The notes under the pieces: model-generated
What the model saw: only the letters and a program-made list of their open reading frames with translations
The model's database searches: none
What the model was told of the DNA's origin: nothing
Part shown: in pieces, positions 1-20,700 of the stretch
How positions within the stretch are numbered: position 1 is the first letter of the stretch
Layout of the letters: the number at the start of each line of letters is the position of its first letter
NCBI RefSeq assembly: GCF_910592395.1
Contig: NC_088316.1
Location: 16,864,001 to 16,928,000, forward strand
Direction of reading: 5' to 3'
Length of the DNA: 64,000 nucleotides
Origin: Lineus longissimus
Taxonomy: Eukaryota > Nemertea > Pilidiophora > Heteronemertea > Lineidae
Position numbers and translations under genes: made by a program

Positions 1-7932
<7,932 letters not shown>

Positions 7933-10706
7933 TTTGAAGCTGAAAGATGTAGTTATTCCGTAAAATATTCGGGGAAGTGTGAAAAATGCTGTCTGCTAGG
8001 AAACGGCATCTTTTATGGGCCCTCCTTTATAATGTTGTGTGGGTTTGACCAATCCTGAGTTGCCGAGAGCAAGGCGGTGTCGCTGTCGCCAGTTGGTTGT
8101 GCCAATATTTCACTCGGCATCCCTTGCGTCTCCAAGCTTTCACAGCGCACATTGTCTCCTCCAGATTCTGCTGTGACTGTACACAGTGCATGATTTGCCG
8201 CAAGCAGGTTTTCCTTGACTTGATCCTTCCTTAGCGAACACTTGTCTATTGAGGTCACCCTCTCTAATATGTAAAGTCAAGGACTTAGTGAGCCCCCCTT
8301 TAGGTCGGGGGAGCTCCCCCGAACCCCCCTACGAGCATATGTTAAGTGCAAGCTCTAACAACTACAGCTCTTACAATGGGGGGACACCCCCCAAACCCCC
8401 CTCCGTCGACATAGGTTTTTACCAGTGCGTTGGGGGGGAAGCTCCCCCCAAACCCCCCTGGTGGACAGTCAACTAGCCCTTCTGTGTCATACTGCTGGAG
8501 GGGGGGGGGGTGCGATGGGACCATCCATATAGTTCCTTCCGACACATTTTTGTTTTGGTAATGTAATACATTGTGATTGTCCTTATTCACGGGAATCGGG
8601 CGTTTCCAGTGATATACGACACTTAAATGGATTGTCCTCATGCATTCACTTTGGAAACGCATTTTAAAATAGATGTTAGGCCTACGTCCTGTTAATGGGG
8701 CACGTCATCATCGCGTACATTTGGGAAAAACTCCCTAACGAGACCGGAGCAGACGGCTGAAAGTAGTTTATTTATTGGCCGCTAGGGTACAGAATGTACG
8801 TCGCTCACCCGAATTTTTCACGCAACTATAGCTAAATAGAGCTAGTTCTAGTTTGTGATTCATTTTGATACTTCAGATTTGGGCAGTAGACCAATATAAC
8901 TTAGTCGTCAGTGTGGTTTTAAGCTGGAAAAACGTATTTATTTTTCTTAAAGTGCCTTTTTTGGACGGGTGTGTGCGATTGTTTTGTTTTTATGTCACGT
9001 GACCTCGACCATGTCGACACAAAATTGAAATAAACCACCCTTTTCTGTCATTATTTAGGACGGATATTTCTCTAATAAAAATATTAATATAATTGGCCAA
9101 TTTCTTAGGCATATGATGTAGCGAATTCCCATGAAGATTTAAATTTAATTTAACTTAATTTCAACCAATGGGATAGCAACCACCACCGGAAGATCGCGGA
9201 GAAATCGGTAAACTCAACGGAGTTAATTCAGAAATTTACCAAAAAAAATTGTTTGTAGGATATACAATAGTTACTCTCTTTATTTCTAATCATTCACTAT
9301 ATACTCCCGCACACACGTGTATCTTAAGAGCCCCTCCTAAAGGGGGTCTTATAAAGGACAGTCCCAAATTTAATCTCTCAAATCAGGATACCTCTGAAAG
9401 GATCAGACACAGCATTTGAAGGGCTCGGCAAAACAACCCAAGTCCTATGCATGCAAATTTTCACTTTTCAGTCCTGATGGTATCCTATAAAGAAAGTGAA
9501 ATATCTCTTCGAATACCGGCTTGAGTGAAAAGTCGATCTTTACTCTCCATCAAAATGGCTGTGACCCACCAAGCATGTTGGGATCAAGTGATATGAGGTT
9601 ATGAAAGGAAAACCTTTATTTGAAGGGAAGGGCAGTTGCGGACAAAACAGGTTGATGCTTGAATGTGTCAGGGACAAGACAGCCAGCCGGCGCACCACAA
9701 GAAAAGCATCCCTGAATGTTTATGGTGAACTTGGTTCTCACAGGGCGTTGTGATGGTCTTCACTCCAACACGGCAGCCTCACAACAGCCTGGAAATGGTC
9801 TCTCACACCAGCTCCGATGCACTGGAGTAACACAGAAGATAAACCAAGAGTGGACACTAGAATATCCTACATTATCTTTTATTTAAAACTAACAAAAGCA
9901 CAATACACTGCAACATCAAAATGACAACACAAGCTTCTAAAATTAGAAGCAAACGATACTAACATTTTTCACTTGAATAAATAAAATCCAAACATAATAA
10001 ATGCGTATATTTATTAAGCACTGGGTATAAAAAGCCCAAAACAAGGAGAGGCCACTTCGATTTTATACTAGAGTGCTGACCTTGATTATTGGGATCCCCT
10101 AAGAGGCGATATTCAGGCAGAAATATTGGTTTATCAATTCAGTGCTAATTTATGCTAATTAGATTTTGTGAATGCACTTGTAACCCTTAAACAAGCTAAT
10201 GGCGGCAAATGGTTTTAGTACTTATCAAAAGTGCAACAGGCTCTAGACTACAGAATTAAACTTTGATAAAAAAAACCAGACAGCTACTTGTAGAAAACTA
10301 TAAATTTGCATCGCGTTTCAGTCTAAATCTGTGAAAGTTGGACCCTTGAATATAGAAAAACATGCATATCACTTCAACAGACGCAACACTTGCTGCTAGA
10401 TAAATAAGGAAGGAACTCTAGAATACAACCCCTGAAAATGTAAATTTGCATAGATTTTGAATTGCATAGATAATACTGGTCATTGATCCTGTCATGCCAA
10501 TTTTCCATCTGCCAATCGCCCATCTAAGAATACTCAGATGGCCTCAGCACAGTGCTTGTGCCTCACCAACCAATACACTCTGTACGGCAACACTTCCCAG
10601 CAGACGATCAAGGCATCTGCATCTCAAGCACTACACTATCTGCTCTACATTCTCAAATGAGCAATTGGCCTATTGCAGACTCAGAATAAAACATTTCTGA
10701 GATACG
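7933..10706. other. AADAT upstream region and FANCB 3' UTR; no further gene seen
   Basis: About 7933-9000 is the likely AADAT promoter side and includes the G/C palindromic repeat described separately. An 81-codon minus-strand open frame (8013-8258) shows no recognisable family and may be part of a leader or chance. The part just left of 10707 is expected to be FANCB 3' UTR: minus-strand AATAAA signals occur around 10008-10016 and 9880-9886. No other coding exon was recognised. Confidence 0.6.
8288..8515. repeat. G/C-run palindromic repeat cluster
   Basis: Three copies of a motif pairing a G run with a C run, then AACCCCCCT: GGGGGAGCTCCCCCGAACC near 8308, GGGGGGACACCCCCCAAACC near 8379, and GGGGGGGAAGCTCCCCCC near 8434, ending in a ten-G run near 8502. 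The G and C runs can pair as short hairpins, and the G runs could form quadruplexes. Both strands are open across it with Gly/Pro-rich translations, which follows from the composition. Confidence 0.7.
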
Positions 10707-13700
10707 CTAAAGAGATTCCGATTCCTTAACCATGTTTGAGACAGACCCATCTGTCAGTGATTGCAGATGTGGAAATCGTAAAACTGGTTGTGATGCAGAC
10801 GGCTTCACGTCATCTTCCATAAATTTCCGTTTTTTGAGTTCGAAATTTTGTCGTAAATCTGCGACTGTTTGATCCAATGAAACTTGATCGAATTCCATTG
10901 CATCTGCATGTCCTGTTGATTTCAATGCATTGCTGATACTGTGACATGATTGGTTGACCTCTTGGACCATGTGATTAAGAGCTGTTGCCATGGCAGCCGC
11001 CATATTGCCTCGTTTGCCGTGAACGATGTTGAGATCGTCTGGAAGACCGGAGTACAACATGTGGATGAACATCATGAGCTGATTTTCATCACTGAAAAAA
11101 AGACAAAGGGGAATTTACGATTATTAGACTTACCAATGTTTCAGTTTACACCAACCTCAATCATTGTGAATTTGACCTGTTCTCCCCACTAGAAGTGATA
11201 AAGATTCCAGCAAGGATGAATTCTGTGGTGGCAGTGAAACCATTTCTATCTGAAAGCGATTCCAGGACATTATCACTTACTTTGAGTGAACTGTTATCCA
11301 AAGACCCTGACCTTGACCTTTGGTTTCAAGGTCGACTCTGAGCAGGTGGAACATGCCAAGTTCAAGGTCAATATAGGAGTGATACATTTTATGGAAGGTC
11401 AGGCCGAATCTCTGTAGAGCGGAGATGAGGGCATCGTTGGTGAGGAAAGAGGACTGGAGCTGGAGGGTTGTCTCTAACTGGCAGGTGTTCAGGCACTGGA
11501 GGATTCTGCGCACTTCACAAACTGAAACACAGAGGGGATTTTGATTGATTTTTCTCAAATACCTGTCTTTACCTATCATCCTAAAATCCCAAATCTGAGA
11601 ATCAAGGTGCCAATTTTCAGAAACAATGTCAATATCAAAGTAAACATTCATGGTTAAATCATACAAACCTTCTTGAGGAGCTGTCGTCAACTTCACGTTG
11701 AATTTCTCACTGACCACGTGCTCAGCCTGTAATGAGATCTGTCCACAGACCCACTGGGAGGGCCTGGCAGCGTGAGGCTGGCATGCATCACCACCACCAT
11801 TCTGAGGCCCTCCGCCAGCAAGCCCAGAAAAGGACCACTGTAACAACAACTGGCAGGAGATCGTCGGAAACGTAAACTTTGGCAAATCTGTGACAGTCGT
11901 GAGGGTGACCATATCTTCTTCCTCGGGGGCAGTAATACTGTACGGCTGGCCATTACTCGGGACTACTTTTCTTCTTTTTGAGTGTGGTTCAGCTCCTTGT
12001 TTGTTGTCATTTGCTCGGACAGAGTTCTGGACTTTGCTATGGCATTTTAAATTTGGTAGGTCGGGTGAGTCTTGAACCAACAACAGGCATATTTCAGATA
12101 TGTCCCTGAAAGGGTACAAGAAATATATTTCTTTGAGGACTACATCGATCTAGAAGACAATTTGATATTATGAGGACAAAGATCACTTTAAGACTGACCT
12201 TCCCGTTCTGTTGATGACATCAACGCCTATGATCCACTTGTTTCCCACAATTCTCTGCCAGGTTTCGGCGACATCAAATGGTTGTGGTTGGTGGTTGAAA
12301 TCCTCTCTAAGTGATGATGTTGCTGCAACATGGTTTGCTCGGTCACTAAACAAGTCTACCATATTGGACTGAAATAAGTAAATTAGGACATGACTGTCAC
12401 CATCCTGAATGAGCTGTCAAATGCCCAAAAGGCAGCGCTGATTCTCACTAGGGTATGAGCATATAGTTTACAATAAGTTCTAGGGACCAGACCAAGATGT
12501 GGCACAACAAAGTGCCAAAATCTGCCAACATGATCGAAAGATAACATGAATATTCACTAACCGGGTTGTTGTGATTGTGGTCAAGCATGCTGCTGCCCTC
12601 TATTGCCATACTACACAGACCCTGGCTGGTTTTCTTGGCAAGATCCATCTTTTCCCGGCAGAGATTCTCAGAGTGATGGAGTGCCGTCATGCCACACTGG
12701 AAAGAAAGTAATCAAAATTTGTTTACGGTGATGAAGATTGGCTGCCAAAATCCCCCACAATACCTTTTTGGGGGGGGTCGTGTTGAGGAAAGCAATGTCC
12801 AAATAATGTAATTGAGAGGCCTGGCTTCCTTACCTGTACACGAGATTCCAAGTGTTCCACTATTGTACCGAGGTTGTTGCTGTCTCCGTCTTCCATTGGC
12901 TCACCCATCGCCTGAGGATAAAGATGTAGGAGTAAATGAATGAACATCTAGCCATAGAGAGGTTTAAACCATATTTTAAAAACTTTGTGACAGTTATACA
13001 TGTAATCTGCCACACAAAGTATTCTGAACATTAACCAAAACTAGAACACAAAATATACCTCAGCGTCATCCAATGTATCAACACAGCAAAATCCAAAATC
13101 TGTGAGGCAGAACGAGCTGATCGTTTCACTCTCCCTCCACCAGCTAGCAGGCAGCAGTAGTAGCTGGTCAGTTCCATTCTGTAGGAAATCGCCGACAACA
13201 ACATATTTCGCTGATGGCCAGTGTCCACATAGCTGAAAGATGAAAATCATTCAATTGAACAAACTGGCATGACGAAATAAACCGATCAGCGATAATTGAA
13301 TTTAAACAAACACAAAATGACTACCTGGACATGCTGGATGCCAGTAGAGGATGAGATGGCATTCACTAGAGGGTTGTTCCATCCCTGATTTACATGACTC
13401 ATACACTATAGCAGAGAACAAGATACTGAATGTCCCTTTACAAACCTTCAGATCTTCCAACTTCACAGCAATGACACCATTTTCCTGCGAAACTGCTGCA
13501 ACATATTCGTTGTCAAAGGCATCCACAATAAAGATCCGCTGTATGTCCTTCGCTGGTATTTCTTCACAGGAGTAGAGATGATTATAACAGAATTGAGCCA
13601 TCTGTCCAAACTTCGTACATATCACAGTATCTTTTGCTGCAGGCCCTTCTGCATCATTATGAACATCTTCATGCAGAAAGGAATGGCATCTTGAATTTTG

Positions 13701-14561
13701 GATGGACAACACTTCTGAGGTACAAATACTTGCATAGACGTCTGGTATCAAATCACTCAAGGCAGTACCATGTTCAACATTCTGGCCCCAATCGGTTATT
13801 TTGATTGTGGATTGCACAAGTGAGAATGGCACATTTTTTTTCTGGGTGGGCTTAGTTGTACCTATGGAATGTACAGTGAGAATGGTTGTTCGATGCCAAT
13901 GGGAGAACTTAACATCTGCCGACAGAAATCGGTGGTAGTTGTACGATTTGTCATTTGAATCTTCATTCTTGGAAGGAGGCAATTCGGAGTACTTGATTTT
14001 CCCGGTGTAGTGGTTAAGTTCAGAGGTGACTGAATGAGATGATCCGACATTGCAAATGCGGTAGATGAAATGAAAACAACCGTTGTTTTCGCTGAGAAAC
14101 AGCACGGTAGGTCCATCCAAGATTCTTACTGATGACTGCAAAACTGTAAGAACATCTGTTCCATATTCAAAGGTACAAAACGACGGGACAAAGAAAGTTT
14201 GTGCAGCAATGTACAATTTCTTCTTTGCTCCAAGTACAAACAGGGTTATTGAGTAGTCAGGATCCTCTGGCTCGCCCGATTTGGCTGCAACAATGACGTA
14301 AGGCACAGTCTCTCCAGTTACAGCATTAACAACATTTTCACAGCATAGGATTCTTGCCGATGCAGCACTACATGGAAGAAGCAGTGTTTGTGCACTGGAC
14401 TGGTGCAGGACCCTCGAACCAGTGTCATATTCAAACCATTTTCCTTCAACAGAGACACTATGCAGGGAGTTATTTGGTACCAGTTGGACCGCTAGCAACT
14501 GATGATCATCTTTGGTAACAAAGTTTTGACCCGAATTCATTTTTGACTGAGTACATAGCAA
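10707..14561 (-). CDS. FANCB: Fanconi anaemia complementation group B protein, 8 exons
   Basis: FANCB pairs with FANCL and FAAP100 in the catalytic module of the nuclear Fanconi core complex that monoubiquitinates FANCD2-FANCI at interstrand crosslinks (family knowledge). Exons in transcription order: 14561-13446, 13232-13059, 12911-12834, 12696-12562, 12368-12199, 12105-11669, 11521-11281, 11091-10707. Sizes sum to 2736 nt (911 aa plus stop), close to 859 aa in human. Similarity is diffuse but collinear: KYVVVGDFLQNGTDQLLLL matches the family's IDDF-GSGTEQVLLLF block, ETWQRIVGNKWIIGVDV matches its W-RV-D-LVVGV block, and LPKFTFPTISCQLLLQWSF matches a C-terminal beta block. A basic tract SKRRKVV could be a nuclear signal. 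Exon 1 is ended at AAG|GTTTGT because this joins exon 2 in the conserved frame; a later GT would not. A second start at 14540 has a better context. The gene shares its 5' region with MOSPD2. Confidence 0.87.
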
Positions 14562-14727
14562 AAAATTGGAGTTTTTTTACAAAATTTTTACTCTGATGGG
14601 CGCAGCCATGTTGAACTTTCCGCCGGTAGTTACGCCAATCAAAATGCCCGATACAAAATTTTCACAGTTTTAGCCAATTAGATTGCATTTTATTAACGGA
14701 TTAGGGGAGGCGGAAGTAGAGTCCAAC
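14562..14727. promoter_or_regulatory. Bidirectional FANCB/MOSPD2 promoter
   Basis: Only 166 bp separate the two start codons of these divergent genes. The interval holds two CCAAT boxes (CGCCAATC near 14632 and TAGCCAATTA near 14672) and an ATGGC-centred sequence CAACATGGCTGCGCC on the minus strand (about 14601-14615) that resembles a YY1 site. A similar CCAACATGGC surrounds the MOSPD2 start codon. No TATA box is evident. The minus-strand ATG at 14609 would open a 10-codon upstream frame ending in TAA at 14577, before the FANCB start. Transcription starts cannot be placed from sequence. Confidence 0.75.
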
Positions 14728-17700
14728 ATGGCAGTAAGTACATTTTTTCCGGTTTTTGTTGCATCAAAGTTGATAATATCTCAGCCTGTGCTTATTATTT
14801 ATGTTCAAAAAGAAGTTCTCCTGATTTTGCTTTGTTATTTGCAGGAATATTTCGTCAAAGTCCCGGATTTGAGAAAGAGGTTTAGGGAGAAATATCGAGG
14901 TAAAGTGACAACATTTTTCATGTTTCAATTTTTAAAGCTGAACTAGGACCAAAAATTAATTTGCGGAAATTATTTGTGGTGATTAGTGACAGAGGCTGTT
15001 TAAATCCTTGAGCTTGGGCTCAGAAGTTCTTGAGGGGTGAAAAAGGACTCCCTGAAAGTAAATTTGATTGTTGAATCCCAAGAAGATACTGGAGACTGGA
15101 GTAAGTGGAGACTGTCTGTGAGTCTTGAGTATAGCCATGCAGTAGCCTAGCTGAGTAGGTATGCAAATAAAATCAATCTACCTTACTCTTTCGACTTCCA
15201 TTTTCAGATAAAATTGCTCAAGGTCTCTATGATGCAGAAGATCTTGCCAGACTGGAAGATAATGACACGTATGTTGAGCTCTTTCTTCAGAGTGAGAAGG
15301 GAAACATTGACAGTGCAACCTCCATGATCGACGGAGCTTTTGTTTGGAGGAAGTCCATTGGAGTGAATGGTAATTGTTTTATCATACTTTGGATATCTGC
15401 AGATTGTACTCTCATATTTTCATTAACGATTGCGTTTTTTCATGCCGGCCTGATAGGACTAGGAGTCCTTGAATTTTGATAACTAATCAAGGGCACTTTA
15501 GGCTGGAATTGATGCATTCACAATATATTGTAGTAATTTTTCATAGTTTAAAAATGATATGTCTGGTAGAATGCTAATGTTACAGTAAAGGACTTACCAC
15601 ATTGCATCTTTCTTGTTCCCTTTCAGGTTTGTCTTCGACATCGTTTCCTCGAGAAGTCCATGAAAAAGGTGCTATATATTTTCATAACCATGATAAAGAT
15701 GGAAATGAAATTTGTAAGTTTTTCCTCCATGATGTACCACAATTTGTGCTTATTTAGAATCTCTCAAAATACCAGCTAAGAACTGTGGGTAATCATTTGT
15801 AGCCTTTGCAAGATTTCTTTCACGAATTGACAAAGGAACAAACCCACTTCATGATTCAGGTTCACTGAATGATTTCCACGTTATAGATGAATACTCTACT
15901 TTCTTGACCTGTACCAATAGAGGAACATTTACATGTATCAGTGACTATTTGTTCTCTATTTCAGTGTATTTCAGAATAAAAGACCACAAAAAAGATCCCA
16001 CCAAGTTGCTGTTGCTTCAGAAATATGTTGCCTACCTCTTGGAGCAGTATTTTATGGAGAATATGGGCAGCCAAATTGTTGTGATGTTTGACATGACTGA
16101 TGCTGGCCTATCGAACATGGTAAGGAATCATGTCAAGATAACATTGAAACCAAAAAATAAGCTTGTGTTGGGAGGAGACACAGTTCATCTGGGAAGTGGG
16201 TCGGCGAAAGGGCTTCATCTGTTAGTCAGCTATTTCTTATGGTTTTGAGTTACATAATTGAGTGCTGTGCCTGTAGTCACAAAAGGTTCAGCACTGTTTG
16301 AGAGATACTTCCAATGATTAATAGTCTATATCCATGCTATTACATGTATATTGTCATTTCCAAGTTGGAAAGAAATTTGAGAGGGCTTATGATGAATTTC
16401 AAGAGTAGGTTTTATTTGCCATTGAATGATGGAATTGACATTATGTATTGCACCTATTTTTAGGATTTGGACCTCATCAAGTTTATCATCACCTGTTTCA
16501 CGACGTACTATCCAAATTATTTAGGTAAGCATTTAGTGTTCAAATATTTTAAATGTAATAACCTGCAGATGTTAGACTTGTGGAGTAAAATAAAAGTAAA
16601 ATCCTTGTTGAGTTTTGCCCAGTGTCTAGTGACATGTATATTTATAGGGCTATAGATTCATGCACTTGATTGGGAACAACGTTTACATAACGTAGTGTTG
16701 GCCGTCGTCACGTCACCATGCATTTTACATTACTGTAACGTGACGAGACGCGACGTTTTCATAAACGTTGGTCCCAATCAAGTGCATGGATCTATAGTGA
16801 ATGATGAGGTGCTGTTGCATGAGATCATTGAAGTTATCGGTGGCTCTGCACCATCCAATTTGTAAACATTTTAATGTCTCGCATCTCTAATTTCAGCTTA
16901 TTTATTAGTTTATGACATGCCCTGGGTGCTAAACGGTAAGTGGTATTTTGTAAAGTTGAAGAGGAAATCAGTGATTTGACCTGTTAAGAAATCGCATGGA
17001 TCTTTGCCTCATCTACTTGGGGAAGTATCAAAACATTGACCATTGACTCTGCTTTTACGTGTTCAAACAATTTGAAAGTCAGTTCTGTCAGTTGCCACAT
17101 GGAGCCGCCGCTGATGCTTGGCAGGCTCACCATGAACTGGAACTATGGTGGCACTTCGGTTGCTACCATTACTCTACCAAAATGCCCCATGAAATAGCCT
17201 CTATACTTGTTTATCTTCAGCTGTCTGGAAAATCATCAAGACGTGGTTGAGTGAAGAATCATCAAAGAAAGTGATATTTGTGAAAAAAGGGGACATACAG
17301 GAGTACATCGACAAGGACCAGTTATTAGAGCATATGGGGGGAACTGTAAGTAGTCCTATTCAGAACATCACAGGTTTCCGGTAGAATGCTGGATTCAGTT
17401 CACGATCTTGCTCCTGGTACACTATCATATTGTGAAACACAGGGACGAACAGGCACTGTTAAAACATCGTTTGCATCTCCTTTACAGAAGTCATTTCATC
17501 TCAACATCAGAAACCAATTAATAAGATTCTCCACCTTTCGTGTAGTTGAATGACTTTTCAGCGTTTTATCATTCTGCCACCTCATCTGGCATAGAAAATG
17601 TACATTCTAAAAGTATAGCTGAAACATTTGTTGTTTCATTGTCTAGGACACTTACAAATACACGTATATCCCTCCATCTCTGGACATCGGTGACAGCTCA

Positions 17701-20700
17701 GGGGAGATGATGAGTTTGACCCATGAAAACGGTATTCTACCCTCACCTGGCGATTTAGCCGCGAGAAAAAAGGTAGGTCAACTATAGTGTCGTTTTGGAT
17801 GTACTAATACTATGATTGTGGATGAGGGCGAAAAATTGTTGTGGTTCCTGAATGTCCTGATTATAAAGGGCAAATATTATAAAGATTTTGAGATGAATAA
17901 TGGTATTGAGCCGAGATATCGTCAGTACCCATGCGTGATATATCAAGAGGGTAATAGACATGGCCCATTAATGGGGGTTACTTCCAGTTCCCATGATGAC
18001 AAAGCACAATTGAAACCTGGAGTGGAGGACCAGAAACGGCATTTATTTTAGTTCGGCCTCACTCAGTATCAGCTACTTCCAATTCCCATTATGATGAAGT
18101 ACCATTAAAACCTCGGCACCATGCAGAATCAGCACATTATTTTAGTTCAGCCTCGTTCCGCATCGGCTGGCTACTTTGAATTCTCAGTATAATAAAGTAC
18201 CATTGAAACTCCGGGAGACAGCTGAAGTGGCTCCATTGTGTACATGGAATGTTCTCATTACATATGCTACACACATGACCACAATAATTAGGTTATTATG
18301 TGATGTTTCATTTCCTCTATTGTGTGCTGTATTGTTGCTGTGTACATTTGTAGCCAGTAGGTTAACTGGGATAGGGAATTTGTTGAGCAATATGTATGTA
18401 ATTGCATTGTTGTCTATTTGTCAATACCACCACTGGTTATCAGAGAACATCCCGCTCATGTAGTGGCATCTTCACGGCTGCAGTATTGATTTCTTCATGT
18501 TCACAGATTCCCGACAAACTAGTGGTACTGGTACAGCCTGTGATACTGTACACTGGTAGAGTGTCTATTCGTTTTCGTCAAGCTGTGGGGAGTTTATTTC
18601 GTTCATGAATTCCTGGCTTTATTCCATGATTTGAGAAATTCTGAGGAGATTTTGCTGTGTCTGTGAATTGCTGCACGAACATACACTGGAGTGGAGTCTG
18701 GCTGATTTCTTATTGTGAGGTTCTTTCTCTTGAGGCATTTTCCTCTGTCTGTGGATTGTCTAACTGTGGGCTGTCATGCTCTTCGATGCTGGTAGTTTTT
18801 ATCTGACGAGGAGATAGAAAGCTCAAAATAACCGATAACCTAACAAGAAAGTTGCAGAATTGTGAAACAGTTGCTGACTCAGCAGATCTTAGCTTGACAA
18901 TGTCAGTGACAAATGTAGAGTCTGATGAGGAATTCAGTGAGACTGGGGATGGGTTGCTTGCTTCGGATCTGGATCAGAAACTTCTGAAAAAGGTTAGTTA
19001 CTGAGAAAGTGAAGCACTTGCGAATAAGCATCGACTGCAATAGCACTGCCCGAAGATGATATTTGTGATGTCATCGATTGGTCACATAGGACCTCTGACA
19101 TTGTTTCAAATTCAGCACTGATCAGCAAGGTGTCTTGTTATGTCAGCGATGTCATCACTGATTTGGGTTACGGACAGGTTATGTAAAATTGTTCCCAACA
19201 GAGTGGTCAGTTACTGTAAAATTGTTCCCAACAGAGTGGTCAGTTACTGTAAAATTGTTCCCAACAGAGTGCCCAGTTACTGTGAAATTGTTCCCAACAG
19301 AGGCACCGGTTACTGTAAAGTTGTTCCCAACAGAGGCACCGGTTACTGTAAAGTTGTTCCCAGCAGAGGCACCGGTCACTGTAAAGTTGGTCCCAACAGA
19401 GGGGGCTGTTACTGTAAAGTTGGTCTCAGCAGAGGGGCCTGTTACATATAAGTCATTCCCAACAGAGGTGACAGTTACTGTGGAATTGTTCCCAACAGAG
19501 GAAACAGTTACTTTTAGAAGTGTTCCCAACAGGGGGGACCATTATTGAAAATTGTTCCCAACAGAGCAATAATGGTAACTGTAAAATTATTACAGAGGGG
19601 AAGGAATTTCCTACCTCGATTTGACAGAATCATTGTGTTCAACTACACTTTGTTGAAAAAACAATAGAACAATGCAATCGCTTGGCAACGGGGTCAAAAT
19701 GGTTTCTCCCTTAGCAACAGGCCTCATTCCCACCCCACCCGTGGCAACTGGTGACCTTGAACAAGAGAAGATTTCTGATTGGTTAGAATGCAGTGTCCCT
19801 AGCAACAACAGCAGCCTCTTTCTGGGCCTTTGGCAACCCTAGCAACAACTGTGGTTTTGCCAGAAAGAAATTGACAGTGTTCAGAATGGCCGGGAAAGGT
19901 TTTGTTCTCCACCAAATTAAAAATATTGAAAAAATACACAAGCAAAGTCCAAAGGAACATGAAAATACTGATTACATCCATTGTAAGGTGAAAATGGATA
20001 AAGAAAAAGAAGAGGAAAAACAACCAAAAAAGCAGAGAACTGATGTTAATGTGGACATACGTGACAACAGCCAGGATGACTTTGGCAATTCCCCGGTGGT
20101 CGTCATTGAGGGAGGTCTGAACATCTTTGCGCACGGACAGTCATGTGACCAGGGTGAAAATAGTGACTATTTTATGACCAGCACCTGTAAATCTGGGTTG
20201 GAAAAGAATGAAGAGGTGGTGGTTAATTATGTAAGTTGGATTGGAATATTAGTCAGTTATAATATGACTATGAGGTGCTGCTGTACCATGGGAAAGCTGT
20301 TATCATTGTATTTTGTAGTGAAACTGGCATCGCATCCAGTAGCCTATTGGGTTATCTGGAAGTACGGGTAACCAAGAAGTTTTGAGGCCATGTAAATGGC
20401 ACTGATATGAGGTGGGGGTGATTTCATAAGGGTGGGTGGGCAGGCAGACAAATAATGATTGCAACACCATCTCATCACAGCCACTGGCACGAATCTCATC
20501 TCAGCCCAAGGCACAAATCGCTGAGTTGATTCCCGCTGTAGACAGCTGGTACCTGGATTCATTGATTTGGCAACAGATTTTATAGTGCAGTGACCTCTAC
20601 ATATAGTGTGTGTCCCTGGTATGCTTCGATCCAGTTTCATGTGTTGAGGTTTGCACTTGTATGGTCTATGAATATCATTGGCGTGCTTGTTCCTGGTGTT

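Noticed and set aside
8249-8476. Gly/Pro-rich open frame with PPKPP motifs, with an open minus frame opposite
   Set aside because: Direct result of the G-run/C-run repeat; open on both strands and lacking splice or family support.
13302-13445. Extension of FANCB exon 1 beyond 13446 (adds CKGTFSILFS...HPACPG)
   Set aside because: Ending at the GT near 13324 leaves phase 1, which does not join exon 2 in the conserved frame. Ending at AAG|GTTTGT (13446) joins in phase 0 and reproduces the family alignment.
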